DNA from: Saprospira grandis DSM 2844 | GTDB lineage: Bacteria > Bacteroidota > Bacteroidia > Chitinophagales > Saprospiraceae | Length of the DNA stretch: 47,944 bases | Assembly: GCF_000275825.1 (NCBI RefSeq) | Contig: NZ_JH719942.1 | Coordinates: 3,790,714 to 3,838,657, forward strand | Direction of reading: 5' to 3' | Shown: positions 17,166-28,700 of the stretch, in pieces | Position numbering within the stretch: the first letter of the stretch is position 1 | How the letters are laid out: every line of letters begins with the position of its first letter | The notes under the pieces: model-generated | The model's database searches: none | The model's input: only the letters and a program-made list of their open reading frames with translations | What the model was told of the DNA's origin: nothing | Program-made: the position numbers and the translations under genes

Positions 17166-19697
17166 ATGAATGCTAAAGAATTGCAGGTAGTCAGCTTTTT
17201 GAAAAAGCGGGACATACAGTTTGTTATTCCTATTTATCAGCGGAATTACGATTGGGGGCAGAAGGAGTGTGCGGATTTATTTAAGGACATAATCGATGTG
17301 GTGAGTGATGATCGCAGCTCTCATTTTATAGGGAGTATTGTGTTTATTTACGATGGCTTGTTTAGCAGTAGTGAGATTAGTGAACTGGTGATTATTGATG
17401 GTCAGCAGCGTCTGACGACTTTAAATATTTTGTTGGTGGCCTTGTATCGTTTTGCTTTGGAGAGTGGTCAGCAGCGGGAGGCGGATAGAATTTACAATAG
17501 TTATTTGTGTAATGAGTATGCGGAAGAGGAGGGGTATAAATTGAAATTGAAGCAAACGGATAAGAATGCGTTTGCTTTTGAGGCGATACTTTTGGGGGAG
17601 GAGGATAAGGTAGAGGGGAGCTCTAAGGTCTTAGAAAACTATCGTTTTTTTAGGGGGCTGGTGAATAAAGACAACTTTCAGTGGATCGAGCGGGGTTTGA
17701 AGCGTTTAATTTTTGTAGAGATTGCTTTGGAGCGGGGGAAGGATGATCCGCAGCGGATCTTTGAGAGTTTGAACTCTACGGGTTTGGATCTTTCGCAGTC
17801 TGATTTGATTCGGAACTACATATTGATGGATTTGGATCCTAAAGAGCAGGGGCGGGTGTATAAGCGGATTTGGTACCCGATAGAGGAGAATGCTAGAAAC
17901 TGGGGTGAGGATAAACCTATGGTATCGGCTTTTATTCGGGATTACTTGACCTTAAAGAACAAGACGATTCCCAAGAAATCTAAGGTATATCAGACCTTTA
18001 AGGAGCAGTATCAGGATAAGCAGGGGGAGGAATACTGGAATGATTTGGAGCAGATAAAGAGCTTATCTTATCATTATCATTTGTTTATCAATCCGAGAGC
18101 AGAGCGAGATAAGGATATTCGGCGGGAGTTGGAGTACATCAATCAGTTGGATGTTAATGTAGTATATCCTTTTTTATTGCAGCTTTTTGAGGACAAGGAC
18201 AATGGGGTAATTTCTACCTTAGATTTGATTGCGATCCTTCAGTTTTTGCAGGCTTATGTCTGGCGTCGGTTTATTATGGGTTTGCCGACTAGTGCTTTGA
18301 ATAAGATTTTCATGGTTTTGTATGCAGAGGTCGATAGTGAGGACTATCTAAATTCTATTTATCAGGCTATCTTGAAAAAGCGGGGGGCTGGGCGTTTTCC
18401 TTTGGATGCGGAATTGAGGCAAGCGTTGAAGGATCGAGATCTTTATCATATAACAGCGAGAAAGAGAAACTATCTTTTTGAGCAGTTAGAAAACTATAAC
18501 AACAGAGAATATGTAGACACCAGAGATGAGCGCATTAGTGTAGAGCATATTTTTCCGCAGAAGGTTAGTGAAGACTGGCAAAAAGAACTATCTGAGGAGG
18601 AGGTCCAAGCCTTTGAGCAGCGTTATTTGCATACGATAGGGAACCTGACCTTATCGGGAAATAATGGGGCTTTGGGGAATAAAACCTTTCGGGCAAAAAA
18701 AGAGATGAATGTTCAGGGGAAAGAGCAGGGGTATCGGTATAGTCGTTTGTGGTTAAATAAATACTTGAGTAGTTTATCTTCTTGGGATCTGCATGCCTAT
18801 CAAGAGCGGACAGTCATTATTACGGAGCGTTTTTTAAAGATATGGCCTTATCCGGAGGTGGAGATTCAGGAGGAGTTTATGGAGCCAGAGCTGAATATCT
18901 TGGAGGCGAGTTTGCCTAAGAACAAGAAATTGGCCTATTTCATTTTTGAGGGAGAGAAAATAGAGGAAGGGAAATTTACGCAGTTGTATCTCTATGTTTT
19001 GCGAGCGTTATATGAAAAGAATGCGGCCTTGCTTTTGAGTCAGCCAGATCGGCTTAAAGTTAGTGAACGGGCTGAGGATTTTCGGGCGCCACAATTGCTT
19101 GTTGCTTCCTATTATGTAGAGACAAATTCAGACAGCAATAGTAAGTTTACTACCCTCAAGAGCTTACTGCCTTTGTTTGGTCTAGAAGATTCTTTATTCC
19201 TTAAGTATCAGCAGGCGCAAGAGCTGGGAGAAAAAATAGCAGCGACAAAGAAGGACCGCTTTTTTATGCGGAAGAAATACTGGACGCAACTACTGCCTCA
19301 AATAAAGGATACGACTCTTTTTCAGCGGGTATCTCCCTCTAAGGATCATTGGCTAAGTTGTGGTGCGGGCAGGACCAGTGTGTATTATAGCCTAATCATG
19401 ACAAAAGACGAAGCTCGAATCGAGGTTTCTATTACTGGCGCAGAGAAGACAAGAAACAAGGAGATATTTAGAAAGCTATTTGGGCATAAGGAAGAAATAG
19501 AAGCTGTCTTTGGGCAGCCTTTGGTTTGGCAAGAGATGGCCGACAACAAAAAGAGTTGTATTCGTTTTGATTTGAAGGGCGTTAGCTTAGGGCGTGAAGA
19601 AGATTGGCCAAAAGCAAATCGTTTCTTTATTGATTACCTGCCCAAAATGGAGGAAGCCTTTAGCCCACACCTTAAGGGAAGTGGCGCAAAGAACTAA
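17166..19697 (+). CDS. GmrSD-like DUF262/DUF1524 defence nuclease
   Basis: Single-chain GmrSD-type protein (843 aa). Known relatives (type IV restriction, BrxU) use the DUF262 domain for NTP-powered sensing and the DUF1524 HNH domain to cut DNA with modified bases. The N-terminal DUF262 core has IPIYQRNYDW (residues 21-30), FIGSIVF and IIDGQQRLTTL (DGQQR at 78-82), with the FxSLNSTGLDLSQSDLIRNY helix further on. The DUF1524 HNH region has VEHIFPQ (His461) and HTIGNLTLSG (His489) followed by N and K residues of the motif. The C-terminal third (about 640-840) resembles DUF4268-like C-terminal domains of such proteins (FFMRKKYWTQLLPQI, IEAVFGQPLVWQE). It stands alone behind a GC-rich element. 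Function as anti-phage defence is inferred from the family; no modification genes are adjacent. Confidence 0.9.
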   Translation: MNAKELQVVSFLKKRDIQFVIPIYQRNYDWGQKECADLFKDIIDVVSDDRSSHFIGSIVFIYDGLFSSSEISELVIIDGQQRLTTLNILLVALYRFALESGQQREADRIYNSYLCNEYAEEEGYKLKLKQTDKNAFAFEAILLGEEDKVEGSSKVLENYRFFRGLVNKDNFQWIERGLKRLIFVEIALERGKDDPQRIFESLNSTGLDLSQSDLIRNYILMDLDPKEQGRVYKRIWYPIEENARNWGEDKPMVSAFIRDYLTLKNKTIPKKSKVYQTFKEQYQDKQGEEYWNDLEQIKSLSYHYHLFINPRAERDKDIRRELEYINQLDVNVVYPFLLQLFEDKDNGVISTLDLIAILQFLQAYVWRRFIMGLPTSALNKIFMVLYAEVDSEDYLNSIYQAILKKRGAGRFPLDAELRQALKDRDLYHITARKRNYLFEQLENYNNREYVDTRDERISVEHIFPQKVSEDWQKELSEEEVQAFEQRYLHTIGNLTLSGNNGALGNKTFRAKKEMNVQGKEQGYRYSRLWLNKYLSSLSSWDLHAYQERTVIITERFLKIWPYPEVEIQEEFMEPELNILEASLPKNKKLAYFIFEGEKIEEGKFTQLYLYVLRALYEKNAALLLSQPDRLKVSERAEDFRAPQLLVASYYVETNSDSNSKFTTLKSLLPLFGLEDSLFLKYQQAQELGEKIAATKKDRFFMRKKYWTQLLPQIKDTTLFQRVSPSKDHWLSCGAGRTSVYYSLIMTKDEARIEVSITGAEKTRNKEIFRKLFGHKEEIEAVFGQPLVWQEMADNKKSCIRFDLKGVSLGREEDWPKANRFFIDYLPKMEEAFSPHLKGSGAKN

Positions 19698-19756
19698 ACT
19701 TTTCGTTCTTAAGTTTCTTTTAAAGATCGGCTTTTCTCATTTTGCGATGAAAGCTG

Positions 19757-19764
19757 TACTTTTG
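19757..19764 (+). promoter_or_regulatory. Bacteroidota-type -7 promoter element
   Basis: TACTTTTG fits the Bacteroidota -7 consensus TAnnTTTG and lies 53 nt upstream of the DUF1573 lipoprotein start. A weak T-rich -33 candidate (CTTTTCTC) is about 20 nt further upstream. A short consensus like this can occur by chance. Confidence 0.4.
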
Positions 19765-19817
19765 TTATCCGCAGGATTTGCGGACAGATTACTTTAACCA
19801 AAATTTCTCTTTACAAG

Positions 19818-20366
19818 ATGAAAAGATTTGCAGCCCAATTTCTCAGCTTTGCATGTATTGGCTTAATGGCATTTACCTTTATGCAGTGTGGCGGAGGAGT
19901 TTCTGCCGCCGAGGTGGAAGCGACCAAAACAGATGTTGCTGTTCAGAATAACAACACAGTAGGACCTACTGGAACGCAACCCACTCAATCCATCCAGGCT
20001 CAACAGTCTGGCAACCCTCAGGAAGCCGTAGACCCCGCTTTGGCCACAAGCATGAAATTTGCCGAGGATGCCTTTGATTTTGGCACCCTTAAGCAAGGCG
20101 AAAAAGTGACACATACTTTTAAGTTTACCAATGATGGCGACAAGCCGTTGACCATTACCAATGCCAAAGGATCTTGCGGTTGTACTGTGCCTCAGTACCC
20201 CAAAGAACCTATTGCTCCAGGTGAATCTGGCAAAATTGAAGTAGAGTTTAACTCTGCAGGCAAGAAAGGTGCACAAACTAAATTTGTGACCCTAACCGCC
20301 AACACCAACCCTGCTCAAACTCGTCTGACCATCAAGGCCGATGTAGTAACGACAGAAACAAAATAA
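19818..20366 (+). CDS. DUF1573-domain lipoprotein
   Basis: Lipoprotein of 182 aa. Residues 1-24 form a signal peptide ending in lipobox FMQC (Cys24), followed by a Gly-rich then Gln/Asn/Thr-rich linker. Residues about 75-178 are a DUF1573 (Ig-like beta-sandwich) domain: FDFGTLKQGEKVTHTFKFTN, then the hallmark GSCGCTVP, APGESGKIEVEFNSAGKKG and a closing TLTANTNPAQTRLTIKADV. Such proteins are abundant in Bacteroidota. Biochemical role is unclear; the location is predicted to be outer membrane or periplasmic. It has its own likely promoter at 19757 and a strong terminator after it. Confidence 0.92.
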   Translation: MKRFAAQFLSFACIGLMAFTFMQCGGGVSAAEVEATKTDVAVQNNNTVGPTGTQPTQSIQAQQSGNPQEAVDPALATSMKFAEDAFDFGTLKQGEKVTHTFKFTNDGDKPLTITNAKGSCGCTVPQYPKEPIAPGESGKIEVEFNSAGKKGAQTKFVTLTANTNPAQTRLTIKADVVTTETK

Positions 20367-20386
20367 GCGATTAAATCGCTAAAAGG

Positions 20387-20425
20387 AAAGGAGTTGCAGC
20401 CTGCGGGCTACAACTCCTTTTTCTA
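20387..20425. terminator. Terminator between DUF1573 gene and pyrG
   Basis: AAAGGAGTTG and CAACTCCTTT, extended inward by AGCC/GGCT, form a strong stem. It has A-rich DNA on one side and TTTTTCTATTTTT on the other, so it can serve both convergent genes. A smaller perfect hairpin, AGCGATTAAATCGCT, overlaps the lipoprotein stop codon just before it. Confidence 0.8.
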
Positions 20426-20443
20426 TTTTTGGAGCGCTATAAA

Positions 20444-22141
<1,698 letters not shown>

Positions 22142-22159
22142 TCAAATTACTGTTAAGGA

Positions 22160-22325
22160 GTGGGGGAGGGGCCTCCGCTGCGGCTTCGCCTTGCGGCGCT
22201 ACGTTTCGGGGCTCGCAGGTCTGCTCGGCCCTTCGCTTTTTCGCTTTGCTCAAAAGCTCGGTCTGGCCTTCGGCCACCCCTACACATCGCTAGGCCGAAT
22301 GGAAGTCCTGCGCTTCGGCCATTCT
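22160..22325 (-). repeat. GC-rich intergenic element, copy 7 (diverged)
   Basis: Opposite orientation. It contains GGGGCTCGCAGGTCTGCTCG, the GGCCCTTCGCTTTTTCGCTTTGC segment and AAGCTCGGTCTGGCCTTCGG, shared as reverse complement with copies 4 and 6. The start is diverged: CCTCCGCTGCGGCTTCGCC. It lies between the pyrG start and the CRISPR leader. Confidence 0.75.
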
Positions 22326-22448
22326 TTGATAAAAAATTCAGGCTAGTCCAGGCATTTTTTAAAGGCATAGCTGTAGCTATGGGGGAGAAAAATAACGCAG
22401 AATAGCAGGAAATTAAAGCAAAGGATAGAAGTGGCAGGGCTTTCATTT

Positions 22449-22483
22449 GGCCTTTGGCCTGCGGCGGCTTTGCCGCCTGTAGG
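22449..22483. repeat. GC-rich element fragment near the CRISPR leader
   Basis: A short piece of the same family: GGCCTTTGGCC followed by GCGGCGGCTTTGCCGCC, an inverted repeat. It marks the upstream edge of the probable CRISPR leader. Between it and 22325 there is AT-rich DNA with no convincing gene. Confidence 0.55.
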
Positions 22484-22490
22484 TCGCGGA

Positions 22491-22701
22491 AAAAGGGGCT
22501 GAAATTAAATTAGGAAGTGTAGGGGAGAAGTTTTATATTGTGGCAGAAATTAGCGTTAAGAGGAGGGCGAATCTAAATCTTAAAACTTTCTTAAAATGAA
22601 AAAAAGGTGTTTGGGGGCTTTGCGGTATATTCTGGGGTTACATGCCTCTAATGTCGGTGCTAGCGTTCTTATGGCTTTTTAAATTATATGATAGTTTTGC
22701 T
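22491..22701 (+). promoter_or_regulatory. Probable CRISPR leader with promoter
   Basis: About 210 nt of AT-rich, gene-free DNA immediately before the first repeat, on the side predicted from the repeat's 3' ATTGAAAC handle. TAGTTTTG at 22692-22699 fits the Bacteroidota -7 consensus TAnnTTTG and ends two bases before the first repeat, so crRNA transcription could begin inside that repeat. No clear -33 TTTG partner is present. A TTAAATTATATGATAG stretch next to the array would suit the integration/IHF-type leader edge, but this is inference. Confidence 0.5.
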
Positions 22702-25700
22702 ATACTAAACCCATTGCAGGCGAAGCAGCATTGAAACAAATGGACGGAACTAGTTATTTTTGGGATTTATATACTAAACCCATTGCAGGCGAAGCAGCAT
22801 TGAAACAGTGTAAACATTTTACTTATACTTTATATTTTTAATACTAAACCCATTGCAGGCGAAGCAGCATTGAAACTAAAAGCCCCGCTATCAATACAGC
22901 TCCTATTATATACTAAACCCATTGCAGGCGAAGCAGCATTGAAACCTCAGCGAGCACCAAGTGCCAGATAGCAAACTGGAATACTAAACCCATTGCAGGC
23001 GAAGCAGCATTGAAACCCCGCAGTCGCCTAGCTGGCAAGAGAAACTAAAATACTAAACCCATTGCAGGCGAAGCAGCATTGAAACGACAGAACTACCCCA
23101 GATGGGCTATGTACTTTATAAATACTAAACCCATTGCAGGCGAAGCAGCATTGAAACGTCGTTCCGTGTCGGGCTCCAAAAATTTACTCCAATACTAAAC
23201 CCATTGCAGGCGAAGCAGCATTGAAACGCCTGAAGGCTTTGGTATTTTGTTCTTTTACGTTATACTAAACCCATTGCAGGCGAAGCAGCATTGAAACTCC
23301 CAGATCATACTTGAGGTCTAGGTTGTTGTTGCTATACTAAACCCATTGCAGGCGAAGCAGCATTGAAACCTTTTATCAATAAAGAACCTGCAGCCACTAA
23401 TGCCGATACTAAACCCATTGCAGGCGAAGCAGCATTGAAACCGCCAGCATTGGCCGAAGATGAAAGGCCAGTTTATACTAAACCCATTGCAGGCGAAGCA
23501 GCATTGAAACGATCACGGCAGAAGCCAAGAAGATCCGCAAAGCCGCATACTAAACCCATTGCAGGCGAAGCAGCATTGAAACTCGCGAACTGTTGGAAAT
23601 TCCTGGCCACGATACAAAGATACTAAACCCATTGCAGGCGAAGCAGCATTGAAACATAAAACCAATCTATTACTGGCTAGTAACCCAGAATACTAAACCC
23701 ATTGCAGGCGAAGCAGCATTGAAACCGTAGATGAAGCCGCAAAGATCATGGCCTCTGTATACTAAACCCATTGCAGGCGAAGCAGCATTGAAACCTTTGT
23801 TTATCCAGATTTAAACCTCAACTGGCTGCATACTAAACCCATTGCAGGCGAAGCAGCATTGAAACACTCAGCTCATGAATACCTGTTAAATACTCCTGTA
23901 TACTAAACCCATTGCAGGCGAAGCAGCATTGAAACTTTTTTGTTGAAGCGAGCATCTATTTTGTACTTCATACTAAACCCATTGCAGGCGAAGCAGCATT
24001 GAAACACCAAAAAGCTTTTTTCTAGCTCTTTGACTGTCCAATACTAAACCCATTGCAGGCGAAGCAGCATTGAAACGATTATCAATTTGATAATTATTTA
24101 AACCCTTTGGCCGATACTAAACCCATTGCAGGCGAAGCAGCATTGAAACACTGTCGCAGAACTGGCCGCAAATCCGTAAATACGATACTAAACCCATTGC
24201 AGGCGAAGCAGCATTGAAACGCTACAAAGCAGCTTATCGCCACTTGCGTAATAAAATACTAAACCCATTGCAGGCGAAGCAGCATTGAAACGTGGGTTAG
24301 CCCATTGAACTCCCGGGATTATCTCATACTAAACCCATTGCAGGCGAAGCAGCATTGAAACACCAGCATTTTTTGCGGTTAAGCCATCAATGATTATATA
24401 CTAAACCCATTGCAGGCGAAGCAGCATTGAAACTCCCTACTGGATTGACGATAATGCGACCAGAAGCATACTAAACCCATTGCAGGCGAAGCAGCATTGA
24501 AACTTGTCTGTCGCAATAAAGTAAAAAAGCCCCACAATACTAAACCCATTGCAGGCGAAGCAGCATTGAAACCTCTATGGCCAAGATTTCACGCCTTAGC
24601 CCGTTAGATACTAAACCCATTGCAGGCGAAGCAGCATTGAAACCGGGCCCAATTATCCAATAATTTAACGCATATAAAATACTAAACCCATTGCAGGCGA
24701 AGCAGCATTGAAACATTAACCCCTGAAGAATTGAACGAAATTATTTTTAATACTAAACCCATTGCAGGCGAAGCAGCATTGAAACCGGAAAAAACACTTT
24801 GGAATGGCTTCGCAATATATACTAAACCCATTGCAGGCGAAGCAGCATTGAAACTTTCTATACCTCCACAATAATACATGTAGCTCCAATACTAAACCCA
24901 TTGCAGGCGAAGCAGCATTGAAACCTTTCGGAGACCTGGACTATACTTTGATCCATGGCTTATACTAAACCCATTGCAGGCGAAGCAGCATTGAAACTCC
25001 AATTGTAATATGGCAGGTTTATCGCTTAATTATACTAAACCCATTGCAGGCGAAGCAGCATTGAAACTGAAAAGCCTTTATCAAAGAATAATAAAATATT
25101 AATACTAAACCCATTGCAGGCGAAGCAGCATTGAAACTCTACTTACCGTCCAAAAGGTAAAAGGAGAAAGATACTAAACCCATTGCAGGCGAAGCAGCAT
25201 TGAAACACAGCCGATTGCAGCGTAAATACTACCAGTACGGATACTAAACCCATTGCAGGCGAAGCAGCATTGAAACCTAAGCTCGAACCCGCAATCTAGC
25301 TCCTTTCTTTATACTAAACCCATTGCAGGCGAAGCAGCATTGAAACAGGGCACAAAAATACAAGACGAATAGTGTTCTATATACTAAACCCATTGCAGGC
25401 GAAGCAGCATTGAAACCTGCATTGAGCCTTACAACGCTGCTTTGCAAGCTATATACTAAACCCATTGCAGGCGAAGCAGCATTGAAACGCCGCCGTAAAT
25501 AAGTTATTCATAAAGTTCTATTATACTAAACCCATTGCAGGCGAAGCAGCATTGAAACTGTCTTTTTCTTTGCCTACGGGGTGGAGTGAAAATATACTAA
25601 ACCCATTGCAGGCGAAGCAGCATTGAAACACCCAAGGCACGGGAGGAACAGGAGGCCAATTTGATACTAAACCCATTGCAGGCGAAGCAGCATTGAAACA

Positions 25701-28700
25701 TTCCATTGGTTCCGATTGTTGCAAAATATTGGCATACTAAACCCATTGCAGGCGAAGCAGCATTGAAACACCTTATTAAATTTCAACCATTAAAATAATA
25801 CATATACTAAACCCATTGCAGGCGAAGCAGCATTGAAACATCCAGTTGCCGAGGTCGGCTGTGGTTTTCCCTAATACTAAACCCATTGCAGGCGAAGCAG
25901 CATTGAAACAAAAACAAAGAATTGAAGAAATTGCAAAAAAGATCTATATACTAAACCCATTGCAGGCGAAGCAGCATTGAAACATCCTTAATAAACGTTC
26001 TACAGGCTGTGGAGGAATACTAAACCCATTGCAGGCGAAGCAGCATTGAAACCGTAAGCGTGACGAGGCGTACGGTGCATTACTAAAATACTAAACCCAT
26101 TGCAGGCGAAGCAGCATTGAAACGAGACGACCTAGTTGTTATTTTTATAGGCCATGTATACTAAACCCATTGCAGGCGAAGCAGCATTGAAACCTTTATG
26201 CAGAATCTCTAGCAGTAGAAGATTGTGATACTAAACCCATTGCAGGCGAAGCAGCATTGAAACATGACTTATTTTAGTTAGCTTACAAGACATGTGGGAA
26301 TACTAAACCCATTGCAGGCGAAGCAGCATTGAAACACTTCAATAGCTGCTTGAGTTCGGAAACTGTATATACTAAACCCATTGCAGGCGAAGCAGCATTG
26401 AAACCAATAAAAAAGCCCGCTATTTGCGGGCTGTGGATATACTAAACCCATTGCAGGCGAAGCAGCATTGAAACAAGGCAATTTTAAAGTTCGGACACCT
26501 GGACTTGTATACTAAACCCATTGCAGGCGAAGCAGCATTGAAACTCAACCCCCCAAAGGTCGAACTGCAATTGCCCTTATACTAAACCCATTGCAGGCGA
26601 AGCAGCATTGAAACTTGGACCGCTAACCCGCCTAGGTATGGAGCTAAGCAATACTAAACCCATTGCAGGCGAAGCAGCATTGAAACCTACCAAGCTAGAA
26701 TGCTAAATAGAGATATTTTATACTAAACCCATTGCAGGCGAAGCAGCATTGAAACTAGGCATAGAATCTAGTATTAGTGGTTATCCAATACTATACTAAA
26801 CCCATTGCAGGCGAAGCAGCATTGAAACTACTTCGCCAAAGCCAAGGGGACGGGGTTAAATTATACTAAACCCATTGCAGGCGAAGCAGCATTGAAACTA
26901 ACGATAAATTAGATAAAATCGAAAAGACATTGGAATACTAAACCCATTGCAGGCGAAGCAGCATTGAAACTTTAGCACCAGATAAGAAAGACATCATTTT
27001 TTCTGAGGATACTAAACCCATTGCAGGCGAAGCAGCATTGAAACTTTATGGCCCTCATTTTTAAACTCAACAGTAAGAATACTAAACCCATTGCAGGCGA
27101 AGCAGCATTGAAACTATCGGTGGGTTGTGCTCAACACACACACCTCCCATACTAAACCCATTGCAGGCGAAGCAGCATTGAAACTTTTTTGTACCCATAT
27201 ATAATAGCGGCCCTCGGTCTGCATACTAAACCCATTGCAGGCGAAGCAGCATTGAAACATCCACACCGCTCAAGTTTGGGTTCTCCTTAATTATACTAAA
27301 CCCATTGCAGGCGAAGCAGCATTGAAACTTTATCGTGAACTTTAGTTTGTCACTCATTATATGCATACTAAACCCATTGCAGGCGAAGCAGCATTGAAAC
27401 TTGTCTAAAAGCGAATTAGACAAGCTAAAGCAGGAATACTAAACCCATTGCAGGCGAAGCAGCATTGAAACAGTCTCAAGAGAAGACGCTCCCACAGTCA
27501 AAAACACATACTAAACCCATTGCAGGCGAAGCAGCATTGAAACTACCTTTTCCACTATCAATTTCACTGATATAACCAATACTAAACCCATTGCAGGCGA
27601 AGCAGCATTGAAACTTTAACGATGTTAAAATAGTCCTATCTCTTCATGATATACTAAACCCATTGCAGGCGAAGCAGCATTGAAACTCCACAGACCTTGT
27701 CCATGTGGGTGTCCGATAAGAATACTAAACCCATTGCAGGCGAAGCAGCATTGAAACTTTTGTAGAAGATATTTGCCTCCTCTTCTTCGTAATACTAAAC
27801 CCATTGCAGGCGAAGCAGCATTGAAACTTTTTTGTAAGTCTCCTTACTAATTAGCCCCATATTTAATACTAAACCCATTGCAGGCGAAGCAGCATTGAAA
27901 CACAAGCCATTTTCGGCTGCCAATCTTGAACTCAATATACTAAACCCATTGCAGGCGAAGCAGCATTGAAACAGATGCAAGCGAATATCTACTTTCATTG
28001 GAACGGATACTAAACCCATTGCAGGCGAAGCAGCATTGAAACTTCGCTGGAAGAGCTTGTAGACCAAAAGTGCGAAAATACTAAACCCATTGCAGGCGAA
28101 GCAGCATTGAAACTTTACAGTTAATAAACACTCATAAAAAAAACATTATACTAAACCCATTGCAGGCGAAGCAGCATTGAAACTTTTCGAACATTTGTTC
28201 GAACTCTTTTTGATCTAGATACTAAACCCATTGCAGGCGAAGCAGCATTGAAACCGCTGAATATTTTGGCGTAATTTTCCAAGGTGAAATATACTAAACC
28301 CATTGCAGGCGAAGCAGCATTGAAACTCCCATAGGTTGGGGAAGGTTTTGGCGAAAACTTCTATACTAAACCCATTGCAGGCGAAGCAGCATTGAAACTG
28401 CGCAGGAACCAGCAGTCGTCTATGGCGTCTGCATACTAAACCCATTGCAGGCGAAGCAGCATTGAAACTTCACTCTATTTGATTTTTTGAGAGATTACGA
28501 AATACTAAACCCATTGCAGGCGAAGCAGCATTGAAACAAAAGCGAAGCGCTTCAACTCTTCTAAGAGTGAGATACTAAACCCATTGCAGGCGAAGCAGCA
28601 TTGAAACGCAGGCGATGCAGCGCTTGATCGTATAGACCTGATTATACTAAACCCATTGCAGGCGAAGCAGCATTGAAACTGCCCTTATTCCCCATTCGGG

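Noticed and set aside
22153-22446. Minus-strand ORF of 97 aa with a signal-peptide-like start
   Set aside because: More than half of it runs through the GC-rich intergenic element, and no start context or homology supports it.
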